A DNA stretch of 64,000 nucleotides from the NCBI GenBank assembly GCA_027886185.1, contig WOAB01000124.1:4278001-4342000 (forward strand), read 5' to 3'. This stretch comes from Rheum nobile. Its lineage: Eukaryota; Streptophyta; Magnoliopsida; Caryophyllales; Polygonaceae. Shown here in pieces: positions 20,430-33,330 of the stretch. How positions within the stretch are numbered: position 1 is the first letter of the stretch; the number at the start of each line of letters is the position of its first letter. The position numbers and the translations under genes are program-made. Under the pieces are notes generated by a model. It was not told the DNA's origin, ran no database searches, and saw nothing but the letters and a program-made list of their open reading frames with translations.

Positions 20430-21402
20430 GAGTCATCTCCGTTCTAGCTCGGCCAGACTTGGCAAAGTTTGACGGTGGCGGGGGTCGCTTGAACCCACCT
20501 GCCTGAGGCTGGCTCTGTGCCGGTCTCTGGCAATTGCGCTTTTTCGTCGACTCCTCCAAAGTCACCTCCAACTTATAGGCAGCATCCACGTACTACTCCA
20601 GAGTAGAGCATCCGTGGCGCACCATCAGTGGCTTGATGTCCGGATTCATCCACTCGTGGAAATGCCAGATTTTTTGCTCATCACTGGACACTTCCGGCCC
20701 AGCGTACTGCACCAGGTGATTGAACTTGGCCACAAGCTCAGTCACTTTCAATCCATCCGTCTTCGGATAGAGAAACTCTTTATGCTTATCTTCCCTCATA
20801 GCTCGGGAAAAGAATCGATCAGTCATCTTTGCCTTAAACATTCCCCAGTTCAACCCAGGGTGATCAGCTAGACCGGTGCTTTCCCACCATTCACTAGCTA
20901 CCTCCTTTAGTTGAAGGGAAGCAATGTGCACCTTCTCAACTTCAGTGCACTCGGCGTTTCTGAACAATCGTTCCATGTGTGAGAACCAATACGCCACTTT
21001 GACTGGCTCTCCCTTCCCATCATAACTGTCAGGCCTCATAGAGCTTATGGCCTTCAGCTCTCAACCATAATTGCCTTTGTTCCTGACCGCATCCTCATGA
21101 GGTACATGGATAGCTGGCACCTCGACTCTAGGAACCACTGGAGGAATTGGCACACCTTGTGCCTGAGGCACGATCGGTCGCATAATATCGGTGACTGCTT
21201 GCATCACAATCCCCCGAATAGCCTCAATTGCCGCAGCATCGAAAATAACTGGAACGTTGACCGGGACTTGGTCACTGCCCACAGGATTGTTGTGAGAAAC
21301 TGACTTGTTCTCATCCATTGGGTTAGCGGCATTCCCCAAATTCAATCTGGGGTTGTTGCTTGGCCCAGCACCAGCACGAATGGTGTTCCTTGTGTTCACC
21401 AT
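20430..21402 (-). pseudogene. Gag of Tekay-like element A, copy 2
   Basis: Same gag as copy 1, with the same two stops at the equivalent positions (21061-21063 and 20593-20595). Single-base differences from copy 1, such as LKEVASEWW for LNEVASEWW, are shared with copy 3. This supports copy 3's left part having been derived from copy 2. Confidence 0.88.
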
Positions 21403-21655
21403 CTGTTTACCAATCAAATTCCAAGTATTTCGCAACATTAATATCATTTCAACATGCACGGCATATGAAATCGACTTAGAATAGACCAGACTTGGTAAAC
21501 TTTTATTGATGAACTTTGAAACTGAGTTTGATAGGGTCTACATAGAAAAGTTCTCCCAAGCGACAAGACAAAATTGTTTGGAGACTACAATTCTACCAAA
21601 ACGAAACGACAAAACACTAGAAAAGAAAACGCTAAGCGCTCAACACCGGCCCCCA

Positions 21656-22819
21656 TCATGGTGCCCTGAAAAGCTTCCTATAATCAGGAGCTCTCATGCA
21701 CAACTTCTTCGAACAGGGTCTATCATCGGGGTCTGGCGACGGACTCCTTGCCCTATTCGGCCCCGGAGCACATGGCTCATTCCTCGGCCTTGGTGCCCTT
21801 GGCCTTTCCTTAGGCGCGGGAACACTCGGTCCAGTCCTATCGGATCCCGGTGGGTAGCAAAACTCCTCCAGAAACTCTGGTTGGAAGTCTGCCCTGTTCA
21901 CCTCATACAAAGGGTCGAGTAGCAACCTTGCTTGGCGGATATACTCCTGGAGCTCGTGGACGTCCCCAAGCATTCGGGAGAGACCGAGCTCAGTCTCGTA
22001 TGTCCTCTCCTCCATGTCGTATAGGACGTTCGACCACTCCTTCAGTCGCTCCTCCAGTACTCGGGGCCTTGGCCTGGCCTGTTGAGTCGGGACCACAACT
22101 GGTGTACCCATCGACTCCCATGTCCTTGCCCTTCCTCGAGCATGCTCAACCGCCTCATCCACCTGGCGACGCGCCTCAGATGAAGCCATCTGACTCTGGC
22201 GAAACACCTGTCGCGAGTCAGGACTCATCACCGGCCTCTTCAGAGTAGGGATCACTTGCGGGTCCTCTGGTGCATCCAGCGGCCCACTCCTCCTCCTGAC
22301 GGGACCTGAAATACCCAGCGCCTCCCAAGCGACAGGGGACAACGGCGTATACTCCTCATCAGGCGGCAACTCTGGACTCGGAAAAATGATCTGCATTCTC
22401 GGGTCCTCGCTGTCCTCCAGCAAGTGCTCCGAGTTGTAGCCATATTCCTCGAGGTCCTCCTCCAGATCCTCTTCCGGATCCTCTTCTGGATCCTCTTCCG
22501 GGTCCTCCTCAGGATCTTTCTCAGGATCCTCCTCAATTTCGAAGTCATCGTCGTAGTACCCTCCAAGGTACTGTGCTGACTCCTCCTCTTCCTCGGTATC
22601 CTCCCTTGGGTCTGCTTCAGGCTCCGCCTCAGAAACCTCAGCCCTGTCAGATACCAATACCACCGACTTTGAGAGTACGGTCTTCACCTCCTCGGGTGGG
22701 CAACTGGGCTCCCCTACCTCAAAGCACGGAGGGGGAACAGGGAACTCGAGCCTAACTGGAGGTGGCGGGGCCACCTCGGCTTCCTTCGGGTTCCTCAGTT
22801 GTGAAAAGATTACGCCCAT
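21656..22819 (-). CDS. Acidic ORF1 upstream of gag, Tekay-like element A, copy 2
   Basis: 387 residues, uninterrupted. It differs from copy 1 at scattered sites (for example MGVIFSQL at the start, EEEESAQYL, FRQSQMAS, RTWESMGTP). The Met-Gly-x-x-x-Ser start, the Glu-Asp-Pro repeats, the possible coiled coil and the basic end are kept. No family recognised. The context is the same as in copy 1. Confidence 0.72.
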   Translation of the reverse strand: MGVIFSQLRNPKEAEVAPPPPVRLEFPVPPPCFEVGEPSCPPEEVKTVLSKSVVLVSDRAEVSEAEPEADPREDTEEEEESAQYLGGYYDDDFEIEEDPEKDPEEDPEEDPEEDPEEDLEEDLEEYGYNSEHLLEDSEDPRMQIIFPSPELPPDEEYTPLSPVAWEALGISGPVRRRSGPLDAPEDPQVIPTLKRPVMSPDSRQVFRQSQMASSEARRQVDEAVEHARGRARTWESMGTPVVVPTQQARPRPRVLEERLKEWSNVLYDMEERTYETELGLSRMLGDVHELQEYIRQARLLLDPLYEVNRADFQPEFLEEFCYPPGSDRTGPSVPAPKERPRAPRPRNEPCAPGPNRARSPSPDPDDRPCSKKLCMRAPDYRKLFRAP

Positions 22820-23076
22820 ATCCTGCGAGGCGACGAGAAAAGAATTAGTCTTTCTAAATATAGAAGCGAACTTACTATATCAGATTGGAGAGAAGGCACG
22901 ACTACAATGTCAGAGATTTCAAAACAACACATTTTCTAGTCAAGTATGGTTTTATTCGGAAATTCAAATTTTTTGAATTTAAACAACTTTCTCAGTTCAA
23001 AAACAGATAAACGGTTGTTAAAATCTTTGCTTTCACTAAGACGATTTGAACCCCAACCAGTTTAAAAAAAAAATCG

Positions 23077-23088
23077 GCTCTGATACCA
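23077..23088 (-). promoter_or_regulatory. Primer binding site, element A copy 2
   Basis: TGGTATCAGAGC on the minus strand, four bases after the LTR end. Confidence 0.92.
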
Positions 23089-23092
23089 AATC

Positions 23093-25453
23093 TGTAACAC
23101 CCCCAAATATAACCTTGAAAGTATTACCACCAGTGACCTCAGATTCCACATCCGAAGTCACCCAAGGCTTAACCACTTTATATAAATTACAGAAGAATAC
23201 TGATAATGCCAAATACCATAATCTTTATTCAAACCAAAGTCTCGGAATTACATCTGTAAATCCCAAATACAACAGAAATACAAAATATGTTTTAGTACAG
23301 CGGAAGTCTTAAATAAATAACATAAGGGTCTTGATCAAGCGATCGTACGCCTAGGATCTTCAACCTTGGTAAAACTCTTAAAAACTTCATCTGTCTTCAT
23401 TGTCGTATTCTAGCCTTCACGGAACGGAAGTTTACCTGATGTGCCGTATGAGACGGATGACACCAGCCAACCATGCAAAGGAAAAATAACCGGTTGGTTA
23501 GTCTAATGAAAGACTATGCAAGGGTAAAACAGAAAGGTTCTAAATAGACGCATTAGGTTAGACCCATCGCTTCTCGAATTAAAGCCGATGACGATAACAA
23601 ACCTCAACACTTCTACGGAAAGATACGAACAGAATGATCAAGAGAAGACTCCTAAAGATCGAGTCTTATCGGAAACGTATGAAGAGAAGACTCCAAAAGA
23701 TTGAGTCTTAACGGAAAGTATGACAAGTGTTCGGGAACGTTATAATTTCACACAAGCGTTTAAAAAGACTTGACCATTTGGATCCACGACCAACCTCACC
23801 GCGTAATGCGAATTCAGATTTGAAAGGAGGACTTACTCTAATCGAAGTCCAGGCGGTTTCCACGTTGTACTCCGCGCCCGAGGGTATATTAATTATGTGC
23901 ATAATCGCACTTATCTTATTTAATTCCAAAACGCACAATTACGTTATAAGCTTTTAAGATATATCATCTCACTGCGAGAGATATCGAAGGGAATAAATCC
24001 CGAATATCGGCACCAGCTGTTGTGCACCTACCCTGAGTAAGGGTACAATCATGACCAGAGAAAGTACTAGGGAAAAATCCTCCTAATACCAGTTATAAAG
24101 AAACGACTAGACTTCGCAAGGTACATAGCGTTCCTACGAATACTCGTTCTAACTAAACAGTTAAAATCACACAATAGTCCACATCAATACCAGTATGGTA
24201 ATAAGTAATAACATATATAATAGCGTTGTTTCTAACAGTATATACAACCTATTATAATATCATAATTTTAATCACATATATTTGTAAAACTGTTCCCAAA
24301 CGAACACAACATTCATCCCAATTTAATTAACAATTAAAAGCAATTGATAATTAATGGAAACATGGAATAATAAGCAAGGGCGAACCGCCACTTGCCTTAG
24401 TCTAGACGAACGATTGAACGGCGACGGGTTTCTAGGTCCGGAACGGGAACGGAAGTCGGATTACAGATTCCTACGACGATGACCCACAACGAAACCCTAG
24501 GTTAGATTCGACAATAAAATGATACGAATCTAAGAAAGAACGAACGAAATCGAAAGAACGAAAGTCCCGCCCGAGACCGGATTGTCCAAGGCCACGATCG
24601 CGATTGCCAAGGCAATCCACGGTCGCGGCAGGGATTCTGCGGTCACGGCCGTCGAGGACTTCGTCCGCGAGTGTCAAAGACAGCGGCCGCGGACGCGGCC
24701 GACCTTGTCACTGCCGCGGTCGCGGTAGTTTATATCCGCGGTCACGGCCATGAACTTCGACGACCCAAAATGAAGAAAACTCACCGCGACGACTCGAAAG
24801 GGCTCGATACGAGGGGGCTTCGACTCCTGACCTCCTTGCGCCTCCAAAGCAACACCATACGAGCACCACAACCACCAACGAGAGCTCCGACGACACTTCG
24901 AAAATTCCGGCGAGAGCTCGAAATTCCGGCAACGATGGAAAACGAGAGAGAAAGGGTTAGGAGATCAGATATTTGGGTGCCAAAAACCTTCCCAATCCTT
25001 CTCCATTTATAGCCCAAAGGAGGAGCCCTCCCCGCCCAGATCAACGGCGAGTCAGGCGATCAACGGCGGCACGGACGACGAGGCTCGGAAGACGAAGCGA
25101 CGCTGGCGTGTCCGCATTTTCCGCGGCCGCGGAACTTTTTCCGCAGTCGCGGAATATTCCTGTGCCCAGCTCTTCTGAGAGACATTTTTCCGCGGTCGCG
25201 GCAAAGGCATTTTCGCGTCTTTTTGCCCGAGGAAAGGTTTGGCATGGGTTTAAACCCCAGAATTTAAATATTTGTACCCGAACAAATATTCTAAGCCCCG
25301 AAAATACGTCGAATGTATTTTATACCACTCAGGGAATTGTTATAGAGATCAAACACGATACAGAAATCCGAACTTCTCCAAAAGCGACACGATTACTGAA
25401 CGAGGATTGAGAAAAATACCCAAATATTCTTACGAAAAATGAGGGGTATTACA
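23093..25453 (-). repeat. 5' LTR of Tekay-like element A, copy 2
   Basis: TGTAATACCCC at 25453 to GGTGTTACA at 23093. TATA box at 25012-25003. GC-rich motifs as in copy 1. Confidence 0.92.
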
Positions 25454-25817
25454 GATATGCTGTCTCCACTACCTTTTTCTTCCATATCAGCTCTTCGAAT
25501 CACATGATTCTTCATGTATAAAGAAGCAAGACATCTGATTGACTCCAATTCATCTCCTCTCTCATGTTCAAAATTCAATTGACAAGCTTAATCACCATCC
25601 TTTTGAACAATCTCACTCATTGACTCCTTAGAAACTATTCCACAACATTAGACTGTGGCTCGAACTTAACCACAATGTCCACAACAATCTCCATTTCATT
25701 ACAACCCTCTTGTTCATAAATCAGTTCGCTAGCTAATCGCTCGCCTTCATCAACAATGTTAGGCGTAGGATCTGTAGAAATTTGTTCTCCTTCAAAATTC
25801 AGTATCCAGATTCTGGT
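25454..25817. other. Host flank fragment, copy 2
   Basis: Equivalent of 13827-14190. It ends at the microhomology TGGT (25814-25817), where copy 3 begins. Confidence 0.8.
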
Positions 25818-25914
25818 TGATTATCTATTTGAATTGGTTTGATTTCTACTATTCGATCGACTAGTTACCCCGTCTAAGGCGATTTAGATCGTCTAGTCTT
25901 TTCGCCCCAAATCA
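25818..25914 (+). repeat. TAT 3' LTR tail, copy 3
   Basis: Equivalent of 8698-8794, the last 97 bp of the LTR. Confidence 0.9.
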
Positions 25915-25922
25915 TCCTCCGT

Positions 25923-26895
25923 GAGTCATCTCCGTTCTAGCTCGGCCAGACTTGGCAAAGTTTGACGGTGGCGGGGGTCGCTTGAACCCACCTGCCTGAG
26001 GCTGGCTCTGTGCCGGTCTCTGGCAATTGCGCTTTTTCGTCGACTCCTCCAAAGTCACCTCCAACTTATAGGCAGCATCCACGTACTACTCCAGAGTAGA
26101 GCATCCGTGGCGCACCATCAGTGGCTTGATGTCCGGATTCATCCACTCGTGGAAATGCCAGATTTTTTGCTCATCACTGGACACTTCCGGCCCAGCGTAC
26201 TGCACCAGGTGATTGAACTTGGCCACAAGCTCAGTCACTTTCAATCCATCCGTCTTCGGATAGAGAAACTCTTTATGCTTATCTTCCCTCATAGCTCGGG
26301 AAAAGAATCGATCAGTCATCTTTGCCTTAAACATTCCCCAGTTCAACCCAGGGTGATCAGCTAGACCGGTGCTTTCCCACCATTCACTAGCTACCTCCTT
26401 TAGTTGAAGGGAAGCAATGTGCACCTTCTCAACTTCAGTGCACTCGGCGTTTCTGAACAATCGTTCCATGTGTGAGAACCAATACGCCACTTTGACTGGC
26501 TCTCCCTTCCCATCATAACTGTCAGGCCTCATAGAGCTTATGGCCTTCAGCTCTCAACCATAATTGCCTTTGTTCCTGACCGCATCCTCATGAGGTACAT
26601 GGATAGCTGGCACCTCGACTCTAGGAACCACTGGAGGAATTGGCACACCTTGTGCCTGAGGCACGATCGGTCGCATAATATCGGTGACTGCTTGCATCAC
26701 AATCCCCCGAATAGCCTCAATTGCCGCAGCATCGAAAATAACTGGAACGTTGACCGGGACTTGGTCACTGCCCACAGGATTGTTGTGAGAAACTGACTTG
26801 TTCTCATCCATTGGGTTAGCGGCATTCCCCAAATTCAATCTGGGGTTGTTGCTTGGCCCAGCACCAGCACGAATGGTGTTCCTTGTGTTCACCAT
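25923..26895 (-). pseudogene. Gag of Tekay-like element A, copy 3
   Basis: The same two inherited stops (26554-26556 and 26086-26088). The predicted product is identical to copy 2 in the stretches I compared. Confidence 0.88.
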
Positions 26896-27148
26896 CTGTT
26901 TACCAATCAAATTCCAAGTATTTCGCAACATTAATATCATTTCAACATGCACGGCATATGAAATCGACTTAGAATAGACCAGACTTGGTAAACTTTTATT
27001 GATGAACTTTGAAACTGAGTTTGATAGGGTCTACATAGAAAAGTTCTCCCAAGCGACAAGACAAAATTGTCTGGAGACTACAATTCTACCAAAATGAAAC
27101 GACAAAACACTAGAAAAGAAAACGCTAAGCGCTCAACACCGGCCCCCA

Positions 27149-28312
27149 TCATGGTTTCCTGAAAAGCTTCCTATAATCAGGAGCTCTCATGCACAACTTC
27201 TTCGAACAGGGTCTATCATCGGGGTCTGGCGACGGACTCCTTGCCCTATTCGGCCCCGGAGCACATGGTTCATTCCTCGGCCTTGGTGCCCTTGGCCTTT
27301 CCTTAGGCGCGGGAACACTCGGTCCAGTCCTATCGGATCCCGGTGGGTAGCAAAACTCCTCCAGAAACTCTGGTTGGAAGTCTGCCCTGTTCACCTCATA
27401 CAAAGGGTCGAGTAGCAACCTTGCTTGGCGGATATACTCCTGGAGCTCGTGGACGTCCCCAAGCATTCGGGAGAGACCGAGCTCAGTCTCGTATGTCCTC
27501 TCCTCCATGTCGTATAGGACGTTCGACCACTCCTTCAGTCGCTCCTCCAGTACTCGGGGCCTTGGCCTGGCCTGTTGAGTCGGGACCACAACTGGTGTAC
27601 CCATCGACTCCCACGTCCTTGCCCTTCCTCGAGCATGCTCAATCGCCTCATCCACCTGGCGACACGCCTCAGATGAAGCCATCTGACTCTGGCGAAACAC
27701 CTGTCGCGAGTCAGGACTCATCACCGGCCTCTTCAGAGTAGGGATCACTTGCGGGTCCTCTGGTGCATCCAGCGGCCCACTCCTCCTCCTGACGGGACCT
27801 GAAATACCCAGCGCCTCCCAAGCGACAGGGGACAACGGCGTATACTCCTCATCAGGCGGCAACTCTGGACTCGGAAAAATGATCTGCATTCTCGGGTCCT
27901 CGCTGTCCTCCAGCAAGTGCTCCGAGTTGTAGCCATATTCCTCGAGGTCCTCCTCCAGATCCTCTTCCGGATCCTCTTCTGGATCCTCTTCCGGGTCCTC
28001 CTCAGGATCTTTCTCAGGATCCTCCTCAATTTCGACGTCGTCGTCGTAGTACCCTCCAAGGTACTGTGCCGACTCCTCCTCTTCCTCGGTATCCTCCCTT
28101 GGGTCTGCTTCAGGCTCCGCCTCAGAAACCTCAGCCCTGTCAGATACCAATACCACCGACTTTGAGAGTACGGTCTTCACCTCCTCGGGTGGGCAACTGG
28201 GCTCCCCTACCTCAAAGCACGGAGGAGGAACCGGGAACTCGAGCCTAACTGGAGGTGGCGGGGCCACCTCGGCTTCCTTCGGGTTCTTCAGTTGTGAAAA
28301 GATTGCGCCCAT
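27149..28312 (-). CDS. Acidic ORF1 upstream of gag, Tekay-like element A, copy 3
   Basis: 387 residues, open throughout. It starts MGAIFSQLKNPKEAE and ends YRKLFRKP. It has EEDPEKDPEEDPEEDPEEDP repeats and DDDVEIEEDP where copies 1 and 2 have DDDFEIEEDP. Architecture is unchanged. Function unknown. Confidence 0.72.
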   Translation of the reverse strand: MGAIFSQLKNPKEAEVAPPPPVRLEFPVPPPCFEVGEPSCPPEEVKTVLSKSVVLVSDRAEVSEAEPEADPREDTEEEEESAQYLGGYYDDDVEIEEDPEKDPEEDPEEDPEEDPEEDLEEDLEEYGYNSEHLLEDSEDPRMQIIFPSPELPPDEEYTPLSPVAWEALGISGPVRRRSGPLDAPEDPQVIPTLKRPVMSPDSRQVFRQSQMASSEACRQVDEAIEHARGRARTWESMGTPVVVPTQQARPRPRVLEERLKEWSNVLYDMEERTYETELGLSRMLGDVHELQEYIRQARLLLDPLYEVNRADFQPEFLEEFCYPPGSDRTGPSVPAPKERPRAPRPRNEPCAPGPNRARSPSPDPDDRPCSKKLCMRAPDYRKLFRKP

Positions 28313-28569
28313 ATCCTGCGAGGCGACGAGAAAAGAATTAGTCTTTCTAAATATAGAAGCGAACTTACTATATCAGATTGGAGAGAAGGCACGACTAGAA
28401 TGTCAGAGATTTCAAAACAACACATTTTCTAGTCAAGTATGGTTTTATTCGGAAATTCAATTTTTTTGAATTTAAACAACTTTCTCAGTTCAAAAACAGA
28501 TAAACGGTTGTTAAAATCTTTGCTTTCACTAAGACGATTTGAACGCCAACCAGTTTAAAAAAAAAATCG

Positions 28570-28581
28570 GCTCTGATACCA
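28570..28581 (-). promoter_or_regulatory. Primer binding site, element A copy 3
   Basis: TGGTATCAGAGC on the minus strand, four bases after the LTR end. Confidence 0.92.
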
Positions 28582-28585
28582 AATC

Positions 28586-30946
28586 TGTAACACCCCCAAA
28601 TATAACCTTGAAAGTATTACCACCAGTGACCTCAGATTCCACATCCGAAGTCACCCAAGGCTTAACCACTTTATATAAATTACAGAAGAATACTGATAAT
28701 GCCAAATACCATAATCTTTATTCAAACCAAAGTCTCGGAATTACATCTGTAAATCCCAAATACAACAGAAATACAAAATATGTTTTAGTACAGCGGAAGT
28801 CTTAAATAAATAACATAAGGGTCTTGATCAAGCGATCGTACGCCTAAGATCTTCAACCTTGGTAAAACTCTTAAAAACTTCATCTGTCTTCATTGTCGTA
28901 TTCTAGCCTTCACGGAACGGAAGTTTACCTGATGTGCCGTATGAGACGGATGACACCAGCCAACCATGCAAAGGAAAAATAACCGGTTGGTTAGTCTAAT
29001 GAAAGACTATGCAAGGGTAAAACAGAAAGGTTCTAAATAGACGCATTAGGTTAGACCCATCGCTTCTCGAATTAAAGCCGATGACGATAGCAAACCTCAA
29101 CACTTCGACGGAAAGATACGAACAGAATGATCAAGAGAAGACTCCTAAAGATCGAGTCTTATCGGAAACGTATGAAGAGAAGACTCCAAAAGATTGAGTC
29201 TTAACGGAAAGTATGACAAGTGTTCGGGAACATTATAATTTCACACAAGCGTTTAAAAAGACTTGACCATTTGGATCCACGACCAACCTCACCGCGTAAT
29301 GCGAATTCAGATTTGAAAGGAGGACTTACTCTAATCGAAGTCCAGGCGGTTTCCACGTTGTACTCCGCGCCCGAGGGTATATTAATTATGTGCATAATCG
29401 CACTTATCTTATTTAATTCCAAAACGCACAATTACGTTATAAGCTTTTAAGATATATCATCTCACTGCGAGAGATATCGAAGGGAATAAATCCCGAATAT
29501 CGGCACCAGCTGTTGTGCACCTATCCTGAGTAAGGGTACAATCATGACCAGAGAAAGTACTAGGGAAAAATCCTCCTAATACCAGTTATAAAGAAACGAC
29601 TAGACTTCGCAAGGTACATAGCGTTCCTACGAATACTCGTTCTAACTAAACAGTTAAAACCACACAATAGTCCACATCAATACCAGTATGGTAATAAGTA
29701 ATAACATATATAATAGCGTTGTTTCTAACAGTATATACAACCTATTATAATATCATAATTTTAATCACATATATTTGTAAAACTGTTCCCAAACGAACAC
29801 AACATTCATCCCAATTTAATTAACAATTAAAAGCAATTGATAATTAATGGAAACATGGAATAATAAGCAAGGGCGAACCGCCACTTGCCTTAGTCTAGAC
29901 GAACGATTGAACGGCGACGGGTTTCTAGGTCCGGAACGGGAACGGAAGTCGGATTACAGATTCCTACGACGACGACCCACAACGAAACCCTAGGTTAGAT
30001 TCGACAATAAAATGATACAAATCTAAGAAAGAACGAACGAAATCGAAAGAACGACAGTCCCGCCCGAGACCGGATTGTCCAAGGCCACGATCGCGATTGC
30101 CACGGCAATCCACGGTCGCGGCAGGGATTCTGCGGTCGCGGCCGTCGAGGACTTCGTCCGCGAGTGTCAAAGACAGCGGCCGCGGACGCGGCCGACCTTG
30201 TCACTGCCGCGGTCGCGGTAGTTTATATTCGCGGTCACGGCCATGAACTCCGACGACCCAAAATGAAGAAAACTCACCGCGACGACTCGAAAGGGCTCGA
30301 TACGAGGGGGCTTCGACTCCTGACCTCCTTGCGCCTCCAAAGCAACACCCTACGAGCACCACAACCACCAACGAGAGCTCCGACGACACTTCGAAGATTC
30401 CGGCGAGAGCTCGAAATTCCGGCAACGATGGAAAACGAGAGAGAAAGGGTTAGGAGATCAGATATTTGGGTGCCAAAAACCTTCCCAATCCTTCTCCATT
30501 TATAGCCCAAAGGAGGAGCCCTCCCCGCCCAGATCAACGGCGAGTCAGGCGATCAACGGCGGCACGGACGACGAGGCTTGGAAGACGAAGCGACGCTGGC
30601 GTGTCCGCATTTTCCGCGGCCGCGGAACTTTTTCCGCAGTCGCGGAATATTCCTGTGCCCAGCTCTTCTGAGAGACATTTTTCCGCGGTCGCGGCAGAGG
30701 CATTTTCGCGTCTTTTTGCCCGAGGAAAGGTTTGGCATGGGTTTAAACCCCAGAATTTAAATATTTATACCCGAACAAATATTCTAAGCCCCGAAAATAC
30801 GTCGAATGTATTTTATACCACTCAGGGAATTGTTATAGAGATCAAACACGATACAGAAATCCGAACTTCTCCAAAAGCGACACGATTACTGAACGAGGAT
30901 TGAGAAAAATACCCAAATATTCTTACTAAAAATGAGGGGTATTACA
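28586..30946 (-). repeat. 5' LTR of Tekay-like element A, copy 3
   Basis: TGTAATACCCC at 30946 to GGTGTTACA at 28586. TATA box at 30505-30496. Confidence 0.92.
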
Positions 30947-32220
30947 GATATGCTGTCTCCACTACCTTTTTCTTCCATATCAGCTCTTCGAATCACATGA
31001 TTCTTCATGTATAAAGAAGCAAGACATCTGATTGACTCCAATTCATCTCCTCTCTCATGTTCAAAATTCAATTGACAAGCTTAATCACCATCCTTTTGAA
31101 CAATCTCACTCATTGACTCCTTAGAAACTATTCCACAACATTAGACTGTGGCTCGAACTTAACCACAATGTCCACAACAATCTCCATTTCATTACAACCC
31201 TCTTGTTCATAAATCAGTTCGCTAGCTAATCGCTCGCCTTCATCAACAATGTTAGGCGTAGGATCTGTAGAAATTTGTTCTCCTTCAAAATTCAGTATCC
31301 AGATTCTGGTCTTTATTAGATCCCAAATCTGCATGTGGTGTTCCCTCAAGTGATTGTGTCCTGAGAAGCTAATGCAAATACACAATAATATAAAATCACT
31401 ATCAGCTAGAATGATAATTCAATTACTCGTGAGCCATTCAAATTAGAAGAGCACATATACATCAATTTGGCAATGCTTCAAAAATAGAACAGATGATTAT
31501 CAAACAGATGGGATATGGTCACTTGTTCCCTTTCAGTTGTACGCCACTTTCTTTTTGCCTTCTTGCGCTTAGAACTTTTGGACTAAAGTATGGTCCATAT
31601 GATAAGCTCTAGAAATAAGAAATTCAAAAAAATCTAGAATATTAGCAGCAATTAAAAAAAACAGAAATATGGTATAGGTAGGTACACATGGCCTTGATGT
31701 AGCAGATAATTAAAACCTATTTTTATGTAAAGGAGTCTATCATAGATGTGTAAACAAATTCAGGTACAAACTCATACATGAAAAAATTACGATCAGTTAT
31801 TGATGTAATCCTTACATGAAGGTTTGATTCTCTGTGCACTCTAAAAAGCTTTTATAGTACAATAATTTGTTTGGTTTGGTTTAGGAGAAAACAAATTAGT
31901 AGATAGAGATTATAAACCAATTCCAATATTCCATTTGGTTAGCAAAGGTAGTTAAATACTTATTTTGTGTTTTGGTATTTATTTTAATTATAACGGGTGG
32001 TTGATTCCAAAGTGAGGTACTTAGTGGGTAGCTTTGCATAATTTACCCCAACTTTTCTATGAATTCTCAAACATAGAAAAGCATTATGGGTGTTTTCTTT
32101 AAAAAAATAGAATTGTAATCTTCTCCATGAGAAAGAATTATGAAACAAATGTGTTCTTGTACAAACACATCATCTGAAAAATAAAAAACCAAGGCCTAAC
32201 AAAGATTGTGTTAAGCTTAC
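30947..32220. other. Host-derived flank of element A, copy 3, no recognised gene
   Basis: Equivalent of 13827-15099, with a few indels. The same unassigned exon-like minus-strand frame is at 31128-31385. Confidence 0.5.
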
Positions 32221-33138
32221 CAAATGTTTTTTCGTCCCTCTCTTAGTGAGAGCCAACAATCCATTTTCTCCCTCCTATTAGAAACACAGTGTGATGAAGT
32301 AAGGGAGACAGCCAAGAAATCTGCTTTGAATACTGAATAAGAAGAATACTACATGACCCTAGAAATAGTCCCGAAACTCTAGCCATGAGCGATGAGCTTT
32401 AACAACGACATAGCTGATCTGTAAACCCAAGCTTTTGGACAACATCTAGCAACAACGATAAAATAAAAATTTACACAATGTGACCCTTGGATTTGATAGA
32501 CCAATTTGCAAATTCAAGTTGTTTAAATCGAGTCATCTGCATGACTATATAAACCAAGCAAAATCCAATATTTGTCAGAGAGAAAGTAGTAAAACTATTT
32601 TTGTCTGTGTTCACGTTTTCATGATAGAATTACATAAACGAATACCATATTTTTTAAAAAATCAGGGAGGATACAGCCAATAATCCAATCCAGCTCGCTT
32701 CAGTTTCAAATCATCTACGTGAAATCCCAAAGGCTGTCAAAGGAGAAAAAATGAAGTATTTAAGTAATGTGTTATGCAATAGTACCAAAATAAAAGATGC
32801 AAAAACTTCATACCACCTCAAGTAAGTGCAATCCAACTGCTGATGCCGCACATGTTCTAGCAATTGCCCCAACGTTTCGAAGAATCTAGAAATGACAAGA
32901 GAAAATCAAAGACACAAACCCTAGACATTAGGGACAAAATCTGCATCTCAATTGTAATTGCGAATGGAATTAAATTAGACAGGAAGGGCGGTATCGACAA
33001 TCAACATTCAATGTATAGAGTAAGATTAAAAAACAACAAATACATGTGGAGAAACCAGAACAACTTGAAGAAGCGAGTCATGGAGAGTCCGTTGGGGTGC
33101 CTGGACCTGGTCACCACTCTAACCATTATACGAGTGAG
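32221..33138 (-). pseudogene. SpoU/TrmL-type 2'-O-methyltransferase fragment, copy 3
   Basis: Exons equivalent to copy 1: about 33138-33044, 32885-32814, 32733-32675, 32413 to about 32361, and 32274-32221. Differences include one T lost from the poly-T at the end of the last exon (frameshift near 32227) and a G-to-A in the third exon next to its donor. The fragment is preceded on its own strand by the copia element and then by the upstream part of the gene at 37939 onward. Confidence 0.8.
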
Positions 33139-33143
33139 CTGCT
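33139..33143. repeat. Target-site duplication CTGCT, left
   Basis: CTGCT just before the copia 5' LTR. It pairs with 37934-37938. Confidence 0.92.
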
Positions 33144-33330
33144 TATTGGACGATATCACAAGATATTCTAGTTGTTATCTTCTACTAAGATAATATATTC
33201 TAGTTGTTATCTTCTACTAAGATAATATATTCTGTAATATCTCTTATCTTCTTAATATCATGTAATTAGCATAAATACGCCCTTGAGAGGCTAAATCAAT
33301 CAGAGGAAATTTCCCACAAATATTATTTCA
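33144..33330 (+). repeat. Copia 5' LTR, copy 3 (187 bp)
   Basis: TATTGGACGATATC to ATTATTTCA. Differs from the copy 1 LTR by very few bases. Confidence 0.94.

Larger units (their letters stand above)
20422..25453 (-). mobile_element. Tekay-like gypsy element A, 5' part, copy 2
   Basis: Same structure as 8795-13826 at an offset of 11,627: LTR 25453-23093, primer site 23088-23077, ORF1 22819-21656, broken gag 21402-20430. Confidence 0.9.
20143..25817. repeat. Tandem segmental copy 2 (5.68 kb, partial)
   Basis: Starts at the same LTR base as copy 1 (8516) and ends at the equivalent of 14190, in host flank. It then joins the equivalent of 8698. It lacks the methyltransferase and copia parts. 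Confidence 0.93.
25915..30946 (-). mobile_element. Tekay-like gypsy element A, 5' part, copy 3
   Basis: Same structure as 8795-13826 at an offset of 17,120: LTR 30946-28586, primer site 28581-28570, ORF1 28312-27149, broken gag 26895-25923. Confidence 0.9.
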
